NCBI GenBank assembly: GCA_030549175.1
Contig: JAUKUA010000001.1
Span: 4,712,001-4,776,000, forward strand
Reading direction: 5' to 3'
DNA length: 64,000 nucleotides
From: Lasiosphaeris hirsuta
Taxonomy: Eukaryota; Ascomycota; Sordariomycetes; Sordariales; Lasiosphaeriaceae
Each line of letters begins with the position of its first letter. Positions within the stretch are counted from its first letter, which is position 1. This document shows, piece after piece, positions 48,231-59,462 of this stretch. The notes below the pieces were generated by a model. The model had not been told where the DNA came from. It ran no database searches and saw only the letters and a program-made list of their open reading frames with translations. The position numbers and the translations under genes are program-made.

Positions 48231-49506
48231 TTAAACTTGGCCATTTGCCTGGGCCATCGGTCGAGGCCACATCGCGCCGTGGCGGCTGTGACGTGGCACT
48301 GGCGGAACAATATCCTCATAGTAGGCTCCGTCAACCGGAATGTCTGACTCTTGGAAAATGAACATGTAATAGTAGTAAACGGCACAAAAGAGCGCCCCGC
48401 CGATAATGTTACCAATGCCTGCAGGAATAATACCTGTTTTGTAGTCGCATTAGTATCCTATCCAAGAGTACCATGCGGGGACCGACCTTTCCAGATGTAA
48501 AGCCCAACAGTCAAGTTCGGGGTGCCGAGGAAGATGCCGAGGGGGATGAAGAACATGTTGGCGACAACTACGCCAGCCACTGTCAGCACGCCCGGTCCGG
48601 AAGACTCAGTCCCCGCAGGGTCGACTTACCGTGATCAAGCCCTATCGCTACAAAGGCAAAGATCGGCCACCAAATTCCCGCAATCTTGGAGCTGAGATCC
48701 TTGCCCTGCATCCCGAGGTAGAGAGCGAGACAGACGAGCCAGTTGCAGCCGATGGCGCGCAGGAATATCTGGTGCCACTGGGGATCCACCTGCTTGGCCG
48801 TCACGAACTTGATGACGAGGGCTTTGTATGGCGGGCTGTCGAAAACGCCGCCGTCTGAAAGCAGCATGTCGTCAGTCTCGATGACCAGGGGTCAAACGAG
48901 CACACACTTACAGCCGCAGATGATGGCCATGACAAACAGCGAGCCCGCCAAGTTCCCTAGGAAGCAGACAACCCAATGGACCAGCATCCTCCCTAGCGAG
49001 AGCCGGCCGTGAAGAACGGCAATGGTGGTAAACTAGATGCAAACAGTCAGCAACCAGATCCACCCAACCCCCGTACCCGCAGTGGCCAACTGACCAAATT
49101 ATTTCCGGTAAAGAGCTCGGCTCCCGTGAGACTGGAGTTCGGGGGGTTCCACAGTCAGCCATCGCAAGTCCTCACTCACCATCGATCCCACCCCATGGAA
49201 AGGCGCGACTTACACGATCAAGACGAGTCCGAGGGGGAAGACGAGCGCGCTGATGGTCCGGATCAGCCCGGGCGCGTTCTCCTGGAACCAGGGCGCCGTC
49301 GTGGTGCTCAGGGACACGGCAGCTCCGAAGCTGAGCAGGCAGCCGGCCGAGACGGACGAGAGGAAGATCTTGTCCAGCCGCATGTTGCCCTTCTTGACGC
49401 CGGCGCGCGACGCGAGCTCGATGGCCTCGACGGGCGTGTACGTGCCCAAGCCGGCGAGGTTGATGACGGGATTCGGCATGGCCGCGGCGGCGCTGGGCAT
49501 AGGCAT
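48231..49506 (-). CDS. Formate/nitrite transporter family protein (six exons)
   Basis: Exons 49214-49506, 49095-49131, 48912-49032, 48630-48854, 48487-48567 and 48231-48433 join in phase to 319 residues. Introns are 53-82 bp with donors GTAAGT, GTCAGT and GTCGGT. The FNT family is a pentameric aquaporin-like channel/transporter for nitrite, formate and related small anions; the fungal NitA-type members serve nitrite use. The N-terminal segment [21 protein letters not shown] is typical, as are [11 protein letters not shown] (the family's first broken-helix loop, usually LFTSN), LGNLAGSLF after it, and [15 protein letters not shown] with a [14 protein letters not shown] late segment. The final exon ends in a polar tail. 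Exon 2 is only 37 bp. No nitrate or nitrite reductase gene lies nearby. The first residue of several Met starts (Met1, 3 and 10) was used. Confidence 0.9.
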
Positions 49507-50878
49507 TTTTGTCGTTTGCTTGCTCTTGCTTTGCTGTTTTTTTTTTTTTCTCTCCTTTCTTCGATCCTTGGACCCCTGCCTCGATGCTGGATAAGTTAAC
49601 GTGAGTTTGTCGCTGGCTCCAGGTCAACACCCAAAATGCACGCGAGGGATTCGCTCCAATTTGACGTTGGGCGAAATTTGCCCCCTTATCGCGGACTAGT
49701 AGTGGACCTGCCAAGTTGCCGGTTGTCCCGACGATTGAAGATCGCCCTCAAACCGAAGAAGGCCGAGGCCCGGCATTCCAGGCAGGGAGGGATCCCCGAT
49801 CCCCCGGAGTCGGTGCTCAGTGCTCGGTGCTCGGCACTGCCGGGGTTCACCGCCGAAGCCACTCAAAAGAGTCAGGTGCCGGCCCGGAGAAGTCGCAACG
49901 ACGGTGCCATCTCCTCGCGCCAAAGACAAGAACAACTAACCACAGCCTTTGGGTCAAAGGTGAATCTTGGTGTGTGCACACGCCTTTCGTGCCTTGCACG
50001 GCGGCGCAACAAGGAGAAACAGTAACGCGATACTGGGGGCCTTTGTCAGCGCAGCCGCGCCCTGCCATGAAATGGCGAAAGCTGAAGGCGGCCTCGCTGC
50101 GTCGCTGGCCCGGTCGGCCTTTTCGTGACTATAGTACAATGGTTGCCCGCCGGACTCACTCTGATCCTATCAATTCGCGTCCCCTCCCAAATTTGGCTTG
50201 CGGATGGGGGACTCACCAACGCACCGGATGCCGTCATTGGACATCGCCAGACTGTCAACAGTCATCCCACTTTCAGTTTTGCCTCCCTGTCCCCCCTCAG
50301 AGGCAATGTCTGTGGAATTTCTCTCCCAACGTCGCGAACAGCTCCAAACTCAGCTTTACCAAATGTTCGACCCGAAAGTGCATTGTTTCTGAATTGCATG
50401 GCCATCATTTTGCATTCCAAGTAGTGGAGCCCGAGAGACAGGCGCTTATTCATACACCACGTCATCATCCCAGTAACTGTCAGTCTTACATGGGTACCCT
50501 AGAACAAGGCCTTGAGACGCCCTTCCGAAGCCGAGAAGCTTTCCGAACTCGGCCTTTTCCTCTCTCTTCAAGAACCAGTGCTCCTGCACTGCATTGTAGC
50601 TAGATCTTCAGACTCTTTCAATACCACATCTTACAGTTGTGGTCTCCTTCAATTGCTTTCTCTCCTGCGTGTAACACATCATGATATCACTGATCCCAAT
50701 GCGTTCGAAAGTGTCCCCCCCAGCCAAGATATCGAGAATGAGTCGACCCAAAACCTTCTCCAGCCATACTCCTGCCCTGATATCCATACCTCCAGCCCTC
50801 AACCCCATGTAACTCCAAGCCCAAAAGCAGCAGATAAACCAAGCCCCCTTTTTTTAGCCTTCCAAGTCACCTTGTGTG
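49507..50878. other. Intergenic region
   Basis: Between the FNT gene start and the 3' end of the receptor gene. A plus-strand frame of 295 codons (49716-50603) runs through it, but it has no recognisable motif and mixes several low-complexity stretches, so it is not called. Confidence 0.5.
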
Positions 50879-52624
50879 TTACCTCACATCCACCCTCGCA
50901 TCAGCAGCCCAGCCTCTGCCACGATCAGCACCAATCGTCGTTGACCCCTGGCTCTGCCACCCAGGGCTGCTCGGCCCCAGCGCCCTGGCCCCTTCGTCAA
51001 GCTGCCTCTGATTGCCTACCGGCCCCCTCTCCTTCTCCTCAAACGGCTCTCCCGGTATTGGACTTTCGGGAAACTTGCTGACTAGTACCGACTTGGTCAC
51101 GTGTATAGACAGCCTCAAGTGCGCCTTGGGAGGTGCACTGAGCGACCCAACAGAAGAATCGTCGTCACATAGCACTGTTGACACGCTCCCGGAGCGCCGC
51201 GCCTCTAGGTCTAGCACCTTGCGCGCCTCGTCGCTTACATCTCCCTCCCGCTCCTCAGCGTGTGGCATCATATTACTGCCGCACTCCGACCCCGACACAC
51301 CCCGTTGGTGTTGGCGGTGGACCCCGGGGTTGATGTAAGAGTGGCGCGAGAGCCGGCTGTTGAGCGGCGTGATCCAGCGCAGGCTGTGGTCGCGGATGTA
51401 AGTACTTCCCGCGAGGAGCTTGGGGAACCACTTTTGGATGAGCGGCTTCAGTGTCATGATGCAAGCGCAAGCAATCGATGTATTGACCTCGACCGTAGAC
51501 CAGAAAATGAGTTTGGCGCTGGTGTAAGTCGCGTCAAACGACTGTTGGGTTTCCATCTCAACGAGGTATACAAGGCGGAAGACAGAGACTATGCAGACAC
51601 TGATAGTTGTCAGCATTAGATATGTGATTGACGTTGACACACAACGTACAAGAACCCGAGGCCAAATACTCCAACCAGAGCAAACTTCTGTCTCCTGGGG
51701 AGCTTCAAAGTCGAGAGAACGGGCATCTATGGACAAGATCAGTCTTGTTCCTTTGCGCCACCATTTCAATGCATACCGGCAAGGTGACAATGACCAGGTC
51801 GCTGGTAATATGAAGCGCTGCATTTCCCCACCATAGGTTGGGTGGCTGGCAGTACACGTGCGTTGTCCAAAAGAGCGACCAGTCCCAGAACGCCTCAAGC
51901 GGCACACACGCTGTGCAAACTGATGCGACAAGCCATATTCCGATAGCAATTACTAGCACCAGCACAACTTGGATGGCCTTCTTGACCCAGCTATGCGTAA
52001 AGATGCGCTTGTAGAGCAGCAATATCGATATCCTCGTGAAGACGAGACTGAGAGTGTAAAAAAGGATGCCGTACCACGTCGCCTTTGTATGTCAGCAAAT
52101 TCTGTCTGACGACATTGCTAATGAGTTATGGAATCCCAAATGGGGGGCATACCCTCTCTAGTGCTGGCAATGCATAAATATCCAACTCCCAGGAGTGTCT
52201 CCCTGCGCCCCTGATTGCCTCTGCCACTGTGTTAGATGCATTGAACATCGCGTGGGGGAGTGGGTTTTTGACATACGTTCTATGGAGCTCACCGAGACAC
52301 CAGCCGCGCATAACTGGAGGATTCTGTTAGCCGGGTCACCAGCTGTGGCGGGACCAAGCGACATACAAGAGCCGGCAAGATGCACCAGTCTGTAGGCCCC
52401 AGGACATGATTCAGCCGGGACCTAGTGTAGAACCGAAGCACGACAAACGTCACGGCAATCAGCCATGTGAGAAGCGAACAGACGATGATGTCGGGCTGAA
52501 GCGATCTGCCGGCGTCTGTCGGGATAGGCCCCCACAGCGAAGTTGTGTTTGTCGAAGCGGTGTCGTTCCCGGGCATGGTGGAATTCGGCCAAGTTGACCA
52601 GTCAATGGCCGCGTCGGTAGGCAT
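50879..52624 (-). CDS. Pth11-like/fungal rhodopsin-domain membrane receptor (six exons)
   Basis: Exons 52367-52624, 52277-52313, 52153-52226, 51777-52082, 51650-51726 and 50879-51599 join to 490 residues; introns are 50-70 bp with GTATGT, GTATGC and GTACGT donors. Seven hydrophobic segments occupy about residues 35-300, the arrangement of the fungal rhodopsin-like (Pth11-related) family. Diagnostic motifs are DIIVCSLLTWLIAVTFVVLRFYTRSR in helix 1, LGPTDW before helix 2, GAGRHSW (residues 105-111) in the first extracellular loop, and ISILLLYKRIF in helix 3. Further ones are WWGNAALHITSDLVIVTLP (helix 5) and KLPRRQKFALVGVFGLG before helix 6. There is no CFEM domain: the N-terminus is short with several N-glycosylation sites. 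The C-terminal tail of nearly 200 residues is cytosolic and polar. Such receptors are thought to sense surfaces or hosts in plant-associated fungi; the ligand is unknown. Confidence 0.9.
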
Positions 52625-54562
52625 ATTCGACCTGGACTCCACACAGTCTGCAGTGTTATTGTGTAAAACCTCTCTCCCTCAAGGCCAGACGGTGCAAGGA
52701 TCGCATCAACATGGACCAGATCCCGGAGACGAGAAACAGTAGGACTGTTGGGCACATATACAGACGCTCCCCGCAATCCCGGGGTTGGGCCTAGGCCCGG
52801 GCTGGTGTGGCCACGACCGACGCCCCTTCCCCTCCTCCCTCGCAGTGTCGCAACCCGAAGAATCTGGGGCAGGGAACGGTGGTCAGCGCTGGCATCTATC
52901 TGCCCTTGCGGGGCCCGTTTCTGAAGGTCGGCCTGACATCTTGGCCCTGTGTTTCGATGGTGTGTCACGGCCGAATTATCGCGAGGCTGCGCGTCCGGAG
53001 CAAGGCCCGTCGACCAAGATGGCTAGCCACGGGACCGATGGCGTCTCCTCCAACGGCCTGGACCCCTGTCGAGGTTGTGGCGGTAGGTGGTAACCCGGGA
53101 CTGGGTCATTTTGTCGGTTTGGGATTGCGGAGGACTCTGCTGCTTTCGCGTCCAGTGCCAGGCGTTCATCGTCAAGTCGCGAGGTGCGGGGGAGCCATAG
53201 TAGGGTATATAATATAGATGCCGCCCCTCTTGCATGTCAGATTGGCCACAAAGCTCGAAAGAAGTTTGGTTCGACCAAATGAAGTTTTTCCTAGCGTCGT
53301 TTTGTCGACCTCTCCCAGCACAGATTCAAGGCTGCATTGACAATGAATTTTCCTGCACGGCCCGTCTGCTTGGAAACGGGCCGCGGCCAAACACGCCAGC
53401 ACCCGACCTAGGGAGGGAGAGAGCTGAATGTGCGAAAATAGGTGGCTGGGTGGGAATCTTGGCAGGTGCGATGTGATGGGTGTTGCCTTTAGAGTGGAAG
53501 GCCAAGTTGGGACCTACCTGACGTAAGGTAAGTAGGAAGCGACAAGTCGGCGCGACAGTGGATATCGTCCGTCTCCAACCCTTCCAGGGCGAATGCTACA
53601 CAAACCCAGAAATCGACCTTGGCAGAGAAGCTAAGCTTCAACAAGAACCCGGAGCTAGCACGCCTAGACTGATCGGGGCCGCCATGATCATTTTGCATTC
53701 TGCCGAGACGCTAGCTCACCAGACTTATCAGCGCTAGCTCAACCCATTGCGCCGTTGGGGCGATTAGAACGCGGCAGTTGTCATGCATCGCCGGTGTGAT
53801 AGGAGCCGCCGCTCAAGCGCGGCTTGTGGATGATGAAGGAAACCTGGAGACCCAAGTTGTTGCCCCTCCCAAAACTTGCCCTTTCAGTCTACCACTGCCA
53901 ATAATATCACCCCTTACCACCTTTGCTCAGGCACAAGTTGCCAAGATATGATCAGTGAAGCGACTGATGTTGGTTTAGACTGCCAATGATTCCGCTGCTA
54001 TCGTGCAGGATTCCATTGATCGAGGACGGCTCAGGTCGCACGGGGATACAACTTGAATAACTAGTTTCGGAGAGGTTGGGAGTAACTCGCCATCAGCTAG
54101 AAGCTAAGTGGGTATCGAGAAAGGGAATATTTTGTCGTCGAGCCATCGCTTCAAGTATATCCACCATCTTGTTGTGTGATCATCCGCTAGAAAAGTGTGA
54201 TTGTTGAAAGAATGGAAAAAGATGATGCCATGGATAGTTGGTAGAGAGAAGTCTTGTTCGTGACATTGCACCTCCTGCTCGGACTGCCCTCCTTAAGCGT
54301 GTATATGGCCCGACGTTCTTGTAGTTGCTGCGGTAGGTAAGACACAATTGCTTCCGGAGAGCAATCGGCATTCTTCACCTTAGTCCCAGCTGCATTTGAA
54401 TTTATATTACATGCTCCGAAACTCCTCATACTAATACATATATACCATCCGCGGGCGTCCTCGGCCGTATGCCTAACAGTGGCGCTCAACGCCTACCAAG
54501 TTCCCACCCTCCCCCCCCCCCTTTTCCTTGTCTCAACTCATTCCATTTCCCTTCCCCCTCGC
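52625..54562. other. Intergenic region
   Basis: About 1.9 kb upstream of the receptor gene and downstream of the small secreted protein. No gene or repeat of note is seen. Confidence 0.5.
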
Positions 54563-54961
54563 TCACACACAGTAAGGCTGCCCATACATGACCTTACACT
54601 GTGTCCCCGCAGGACAATCCCCGACCTTCTCATACGCTCCCATCACGTTACACACCTTGATCGCCCCCTGTCCCATACACTCCATCTTCCCCGGCGTCGT
54701 GCACCCCCCTGCGGTACTCGGATCCCCGGCCGCGACACAGTACGGGATCATGCCTCCACCCGATGGAAGAAGCTTGCAGGTTGTTCCTGCTGCGCACTTC
54801 CAGTCGAGGACCCATTTTCCGCTGTAGTCACAGACTTCAATTGTGGTGGAGGGTTTGGCAGTGGAGCACCGGTAGGCGCCGTAGGTGCATTTGGCTGGGG
54901 GAGGGGTTGCTGGTGAGGAGAGGGCGAGAGTTGGTAAGAGGAGTAGGAGTGGCTTGAGCAT
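54563..54961 (-). CDS. Small secreted cysteine-rich protein, two six-cysteine modules
   Basis: Single exon, 132 residues. Residues 1-16 are a strong Leu-rich signal peptide. The mature part has exactly 12 cysteines in two blocks: 25, 32, 44, 56, 62, 75 and 87, 95, 104, 116, 122, 131. Each block follows C-x6-7-C-...-(I)xVC-...-C-x2-GTxC-...-YC, for example IEVCDYSGKW then CAAGTTCK, and IKVCNVMGAY then CPAGTQCK. The spacing recalls the CBM19-type chitin-binding module, so a role in binding chitin or another wall polymer is possible; this is inference. Size, secretion signal and cysteine content are those of a candidate apoplastic effector or wall protein. It is followed on the plus strand by an ATG/GAT repeat just outside the start codon. 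No intron is needed. Confidence 0.82.
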   Translation of the reverse strand: MLKPLLLLLPTLALSSPATPPPAKCTYGAYRCSTAKPSTTIEVCDYSGKWVLDWKCAAGTTCKLLPSGGGMIPYCVAAGDPSTAGGCTTPGKMECMGQGAIKVCNVMGAYEKVGDCPAGTQCKVMYGQPYCV

Positions 54962-54996
54962 TGTCGATGATGATGATGATGATGATGACGATGATG
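54962..54996. repeat. (GAT)n trinucleotide repeat in the 5' leader of the small secreted gene
   Basis: About ten gat/atg-type triplets directly abut the start codon of the minus-strand secreted protein, so its 5' untranslated leader is a CAT/ATC repeat. Confidence 0.85.
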
Positions 54997-56060
54997 GATA
55001 GAGGTGTTTGTTTTTGGTTGATTGAAGTTAATTTAATTGATAGCTGTGAAGCTCAATGTGTGATGTTTTGTTTTGGCATGGGTGGTAATGAGGAAGGTGC
55101 AGCGCAGACCGTGTGGTGGAGGACAACTTATACCTATGCTCGCGCATCGCCCGTACCTGACCGATGGTCAAGGTGGGATGCGGTATCATGAGGCCAAAGT
55201 TGCATTGCCCTTGCTTCGCCGAGCCGGGTTCTGAAGCAGATGTTGATGGAAAGCTGGGGATGGCCTGTGATGCCTGTGATGCGATGGCCATGTTTTCGTG
55301 TTGATGCCTTTTTGTGGAGCGCTGGCAACATGTAATGTGATGCTCCGCTGCTTGTTGAACCGAAACTGCCGCTCAGAGCAGCTGAATGCCAGGCTGGGCT
55401 GAGGATTGGTTGGTAGTGTGGTATAATGGACGTAATGAAATCGAGATAGCGTGATGCCGGCTGGTAGGCAGGCGAAAGAGAGCATGTCCCCGTCGTCCTT
55501 GTGATTGAACTCGGCAAAACGGTCAAATACCAAGACTCACTATTTCTGGAATTGCGTGCATGGTTTGCATCGGGCTGAGAATCATGAGCTTGTACGCTGT
55601 TGCCAATAATCGATAAAAGTGCCGATACGTTGAGCGCTAAAAGCATCCCATTATGTCTATGATATTTCAATTGCGCGGTGGTGTGATGCGTGGCAGATTG
55701 CGATGGCAAATGACAAAAAGATACTAACAGGACACCGTATCCGAGGTAGGATTCAGAAAGACAGGGGCGTAAGCTGGAGACTCTTCACGCCATTACGGGC
55801 CATTGCCCCGCTTTTTCTTCAGTACCACCTTGCCTACCTACGTTTTGAGGTAGATATCCCCCAACACGGCATCGGATCCATTCACCTCTGAAGGAAGGGA
55901 CGTAGATATTATCCAGGAACTCGCGGCAACACCTGACTTGGTACCTATACTGCTGCATCTGCTATAGGCCCCTTTTGAGAGCAGTATTGCTCCACCATTT
56001 TCACATCCCCAATAGCCCGATAACCGTGATAATCAATTGAAGTCTTCAACACGGGCAAGC
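54997..56060. other. Intergenic region
   Basis: Upstream of the small secreted gene and downstream of the HeLo-UBC-kinase locus. No gene is supported; the frame at 55134-55709 (minus) has no motif. Confidence 0.5.
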
Positions 56061-59000
56061 TTACAGTGAAACAAGCCGAAGCCCTTGGAACACCCGTGGC
56101 GGTATCCCCTTCTCCCCAACAGCCGCCCAGATTTCGTTGGTGAACTTTCCAAAGTAGCCATGGCTTTTCACTTCCTCAAACCCGCCCTTCACACCCAAGC
56201 GTGCTCTTGGGTCAGTCACCAGCAAACTATCAATCAAACCCTGGATCTGATGACCCCTGCCCATACCTCCCGATCCGGGTCCCAACTCCCCCTTGGCAAT
56301 CTTCGTGGCCATATTCAGCTTGTCCATACCGTAAAACGAAGAGGCTCCCACTGATACATGGAATATGAAACACCCCAGCCACCAAAGATATGATGAATGC
56401 GTTAGAACAAACGACTTGTGGTCCAGTGAAGCCACAAGGATTTCCGGTGCCGAGTACTCGGTTACAGTTTGTCCTTTGTCTTTAGTAACCCCAAAGTCCG
56501 AGAGCGTGAGGTGCCTATTGCTGTCCACTAATACATTCTTAGGCTCTAGGTCCCAACACACACCGTGTTGACTGAGACTTTGGAGGGCCAACGTCATTTC
56601 GGCGGTGTAGAGAAGCACAATCGAGTGGGGAGTCCAAGAACCATACTTGTCCCGAAGGTGCTCGAACAGAGTCCCCGAGCCAAGATAATTCACCGCCAGG
56701 TATACGACGCTATCCGATTCGAAGACGAAAAATAAAGTAGTGAAGAACGGCGAATCTGCGATTGTGTGGCGGAAGGGTAGCGACGCCAGTGACTTGCTCC
56801 CTGCGTCACGTATCAACGATCTATTTTCGATCATTTTGACCGCATATATCCGGCCTGTCGTCTTGCTTGTTCCCGTGTATAAGGTGCTGAGACCAACCCC
56901 ATTCATAACAAAATCTGCACCCATCAGCATTTCCACTCCGCTACCCGGCGCAGTTTTGGTGCCTAGAAAAAGTGGGGACTCAGATTCATCGTCCAAGTCA
57001 AATACACCCGAGTAGCTGGGCATAGACTCGTCCAGACCTAGCGGATAATTTGGAGAGTGAAACCCATCACTGCCGAAGGTCTTTGGATGGAATGCGATAT
57101 CGAGCCGAAACCGACCCCATCCATCACGATTAGGTAATAGCAAGTAGACCAGCCCGGAGAGGACTGGCTTGGGAGGCTCCCCTGTTCCTAACGGTGACGC
57201 CCAGAGTAGATTGCGATCAAAGGAGCTCGTCATCAGCTTATATATCGAAATAGACAAACGTGGTTTCGGTGTAACAACATCGCTAGGAGAGGAACAGGGG
57301 TTATGTTAGCAATGGACAGGAATCTGAATTAGCCATGGCATGGTGGGTATTTGCTTACAACATGACCTCACTCATGAAAAGGGATCCAAGTCGAGAAAGT
57401 CGCACTCCGGGATAGACCCTGGGTGTTTTAGAGATGCCAATCCACTGTTCATTCTTAATCACTACTTCGCTCCCATCGAGAGTTAGGACTATTTTGACAT
57501 CGGGGAGAATGTCGCCAAAGCCGGCATGGTGAATGACCACCTTGCTTATTCTGTGGCAAGAAGCTGGGAATGGAGCCTTCTCAGCACCACTGAGAACCAG
57601 CCGCTCCCCTGTGGTAGGGTCATGGAAAAGTTGAAACCCTATATTTGCTTGTGATGGAGCAGAGGTTGGTATGGAGCTTGTCGTGTTTGGTTGTAATGAC
57701 AGGGAGCCAAGACCCGGGAAAAGTGCAAGGTCCTCTGGCTGTTCACCATCAAAAGTGATATCTTCGTCGAGAGGCCGTGGACTATAGGCATACCGTTCGG
57801 TATTAATTTCGCTGCCTCGCAGTATCTTTCATAGTTGGTGACGTATACCTCAGCGATTTCAGGGACCAGCGGATCATCAATATCCGGGTTAGCGAGAAGG
57901 TTACAAAGAGCTGTCAGCAATGCGCCGAGCGAAAAGTGGTTGGCGCCGTGAGTCGAAAACCAAGCACCACAAGTCGGCGTATGGGCAGGAAACCCCATGT
58001 ACTTGCTGAGATTCCGATCGTTCCACCATGACTGATAATCGGCGCAAATCCTTCCCGCAGGGTCAATGTTGGGGTGGTAAATTCGGGTGTGAAACAGGGG
58101 ACGTGGCGCCGACCCGTTCGCAGGTATCCTAACGCTAATCCAAAAGATACCACCAGCATACGGTGTATCGGGAGGTCCCTCGATGCTTGCCAGGATTTTG
58201 TCCAGACTGTCTCCAACTGGTGACGCGCTGAGGAATGGGACAGATGCTTCTCGAATGGTTCGGAGTTCGAGAAATAGCCTCCGGGCGGCGGATTTATTGT
58301 CACTCGCCTTGTCAATCAGGTTGGGCGAAGCTTGCTTCCAAACACGCTCATCGTCGTCTTTGACTTTGGCGATTGCACGCCCGTAACTGTTGGCTCCCGA
58401 GGCAAAACCAGGTTTTTGGATTGTGTTTCCATGCTTCTGGAGGATATTGGCCATTATTCGCTTATGTTGCGGAATTTCATTGCGAGACGCAGCCCAACAC
58501 TGCTCAGCATCTTGCGCCAATGTCGCAACCGGATCTCGAATCTTGCTGCTTGAGGGAGACCTTTCTTTTTCTTGGCTCGTCTGAGTGCTAGAAGAGTCAT
58601 TCGCGACACTGACGCCGAGTATGCAAGAGGTATCTTGGACTGGCTTTGAGGGCGCTGTGTAGAATGAAGAGCTGCTGGCACTCTCTGCCGTAGCTGGGAG
58701 CGAGGAAGCATGAAAGAGACTCAACTGGTGGCTTGCGGCGTCGGAAACGACTCGCAAGGAGGAAGACCGGCGAGACGAAGCGGCTTCCTTTAGGAGTCGT
58801 AGACTCTGCGTATCCGATATGGATTCAACTTCCTTGACAAGGAGGGCCTGCTGGCGCTCAAGCACACCGAGAGAGCTGGTAATACCCTCGAGGCCGTCAA
58901 TAAGACTTTTGATCTTGTCGACCAGGGACTTGAATCTGTCCAAATCGTGAACAGCCCATCTTGTCACCTTCCAGGCGGACTTTTGCTTTTGGTTCTTTCT

Positions 59001-59462
59001 TATGCTGAGCTTGAAAGCTTCGAATCTTTCTCGGAAAATCATCAGCCCTTTGGATGATTGCTCCAGAGCTGCCGAGTCTTCTTTGAACTCGTAACGGTCG
59101 GTGACAATATCGGCTTTGGACAGCAATGAGCGCAGGTGATGCAATGAATTTTCTATGGTTGGACGGATATCAGGCCGGTCAATGGCCTTGTTGTACGGTA
59201 CTTGTACACCAACCGGGCATGGGACGATGTCAAGAGTCTCACCCCACAGCACCAGCCTGAGCCGCAGGAGTGCCAGCTGAAGCAGAGTTAACTGGCGATC
59301 AAGGAGGTGCGAGGGGGGCACGACGCATACCTCAGTGCAAAGCAAATCAAATTCTTCGCCAAATTCACGGGCGTTGACGACGATGTCGAAGTTTTCAATG
59401 CAGGCCTTGAAGAGGCCTGCCACCCCGAGCACACCCAGCGCTAAACCAGCAACCTCGGCCAT
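56061..59462 (-). pseudogene. HeLo-UBC-AGC-kinase-like fusion gene with an apparent one-base frameshift
   Basis: Exon 1 is 59331-59462; a 54-bp in-frame intron (GTATGC to CTTCAG) separates it from 57359-59276; a 76-bp intron (GTAAGC, branch TGCTAAC) leads to 56061-57282. Residues 1-200 resemble a HeLo domain (LALGVLGVAGLFKACIENFD, then AREFGEEFDLL and LRLVLWGE), the membrane-active cell-death domain of fungal incompatibility proteins. Residues 375-535 form a ubiquitin-conjugating fold (GPPDTPYAGG, RIYHPNID, and RICADYQSWW with Cys455 at the E2 catalytic position). The frame then shifts by one base near 57806 (YERYCEAAK continues as TERYAYSPRP in another frame). The rest encodes a linker, a C2-like strand region and an AGC/YPK-like kinase domain with Lys141 of RIYAVKMI, LSDFG and SAPEIL (numbering from a Met at 57257). 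The catalytic loop reads DLEPKN rather than DLKPEN, and DWW is LWW, so catalysis is doubtful. Without the frameshift the protein is nearly 1,100 residues. Confidence 0.75.

Noticed and set aside
49716..50603. Plus-strand 295-codon open frame
   Set aside because: No domain, signal or conserved motif, mixed low-complexity sequence, and competing frames on both strands.
55134..55709. Minus-strand 191-codon open frame
   Set aside because: No conserved motif, His/Ser-rich, and located in the upstream region of the small secreted gene.
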